NCBI GenBank assembly: GCA_963666945.2
Contig: CAXXRT010000038.1
Location: 1 to 22,371, forward strand
DNA from: G963666945 sp963666945
GTDB taxonomy: Bacteria > Bacteroidota > Bacteroidia > Bacteroidales > Marinifilaceae
DNA: 22,371 nt
Direction: 5' to 3'
A program made the translations under genes and the position numbers. This document shows, piece after piece, positions 21,649 through 22,371 of this stretch. The notes beneath the pieces were generated by a model that saw nothing but the letters and a program-made list of their open reading frames with translations, was not told the origin of the DNA and did not search any database. How positions within the stretch are numbered: the first letter of the stretch is position 1; every line of letters starts with the position of its first letter.

Positions 21649-22371
21649 TTAGTTTACAACATTAATAGGATTACCTTTAAAATAAGATATTATATTTTGA
21701 GAGGCTTCTGTGCCCATTTCTATTCTGCTTTCTGTTTGTAGCTGTCCCTATATGGGGAACAATGACAACATTGTTTAAAGAATAGAGCTCATTATTAATT
21801 TCCGGCTCTTTCTCAAAAACATCTAATGCTGCGCCTGCAATAACATTGTTTTTCAGGGCATGAGTCAGAGCGATTTCGTCAACAATAGGACCTCGGGAAG
21901 TGTTTATTAAAAATGCACTTGATTTCATCGTTTTAAATTCTTCAGAAGATATATAATGGTGTGTTTGATCGGTAAGTGGGGTGTGTAAGCTAACAAAATC
22001 GGAGTTTTTTAATAAATCTTCCTTGCTGGTATAAGTGGCATTATATTTTCTTTCGATGGCAGAGTCCAATCTTTTACGGTTATGATATATTATCTTCATA
22101 TTGAAAACTGAAGCAAGTTTGGCAAACTCTTTACCTATGCTACCCATCCCGATGATGCCCAATGTTTTATTGTAAATACCCGTTCCCAGGTTTTTCATTA
22201 CTCCCCATTGAAAGTTATCCTCTGTTCTAAGTCTATGATTGCATTCTGAAATTCTTCTGCATAACGATAACATTAACCCCATGCATAATTCCGCAGTTGG
22301 TTTACATACAGAGTCTGGTGTATTACAAACAGTAATACCTTTTTGGGAGGCAGTTTCAATATCAATATTAT
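21649..22371 (-). CDS. D-isomer-specific 2-hydroxyacid dehydrogenase, 5' end outside the window, frameshifted near the C-terminus
   Basis: An NAD(P)-dependent dehydrogenase reducing a 2-keto acid, possibly glyoxylate or hydroxypyruvate; the substrate cannot be fixed from sequence. The frame is open through 22369, so the N-terminal substrate-binding part is missing. Visible motifs are VCNTPDSVCKPTAEL, the Rossmann loop GIIGMGSIGKEFA, the catalytic Arg in INTSRGPIVDE, the catalytic Glu in FEKEPEI, and the catalytic His in VPHIGTAT. Directly after HIGTAT the frame goes wrong and stops at 21677. Removing one T of 21735-21737 (plus strand) restores ESRIEMGTEASQNIISYF, the family's final helix, with a stop at 21649. 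The 3' end faces tsaD with only 3 bases between the stops. Confidence 0.85.

Overview
The window is AT-rich chromosomal DNA from a member of the Bacteroidota, most likely the order Bacteroidales. Four things point there: the rRNA 3' end reads GGAACACCTCC, promoters are of the TTTG/TTG-N20-TAnnTTTG type, signal peptides end in '(F)SQ' or 'AQ', and the gene families (DUF4369-type TlpA, EcxA-like met-zincin, DUF2851, TamB beside TsaD) are typical of the group. I cannot place it to family or genus.

Layout. 1-577: 3' end of an unrecognised gene. 606-2934: secreted zinc metalloprotease. 2985-3999: secreted TlpA-like thiol-disulfide oxidoreductase. 4014-4058: long hairpin terminator, then (4128-4220) a decayed fragment of a permease. 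4273-5536 (minus): SO_0444-type Cu/Zn efflux permease with a C-terminal heavy-metal-associated domain. 5719-6606 (minus): membrane-anchored coiled-coil protein with a well-formed promoter. 6793-9083 (plus): DUF2851 gene overlapping a two-helix K+ channel with an RCK domain. 9253-14511: complete rRNA operon (tandem promoters, boxA, 16S, spacer with a tRNA remnant, 23S, 5S, terminator). 14540-15766 (minus): OmpA-family lipid-free envelope protein. 16045-20490 (minus): TamB-like AsmA-family giant. 20620-21645 (plus): tsaD, divergent from tamB. 21649-22371 (minus): D-2-hydroxyacid dehydrogenase, cut by the window end.

The most striking pattern is that five genes (1-577, the metalloprotease, the TlpA protein, the permease, the dehydrogenase) are each broken by one extra base, always a +1 insertion at or beside a short run of one base, and each is restored by removing that base. 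That is the signature expected of residual sequencing/assembly error, though real pseudogenisation cannot be excluded from sequence alone. In the TlpA gene the extra base falls exactly at the WCGPC active site.

Other points of interest are a 52-nt tRNA-like remnant where the 16S-23S spacer normally carries tRNA-Ile and tRNA-Ala, two rRNA promoters with identical geometry, and a tamB gene whose signal anchor can only be reached from a non-standard ATA start. The genes are mainly envelope and housekeeping functions. I found no phage, transposon, CRISPR array or defence island, and no convincing new multi-gene system.
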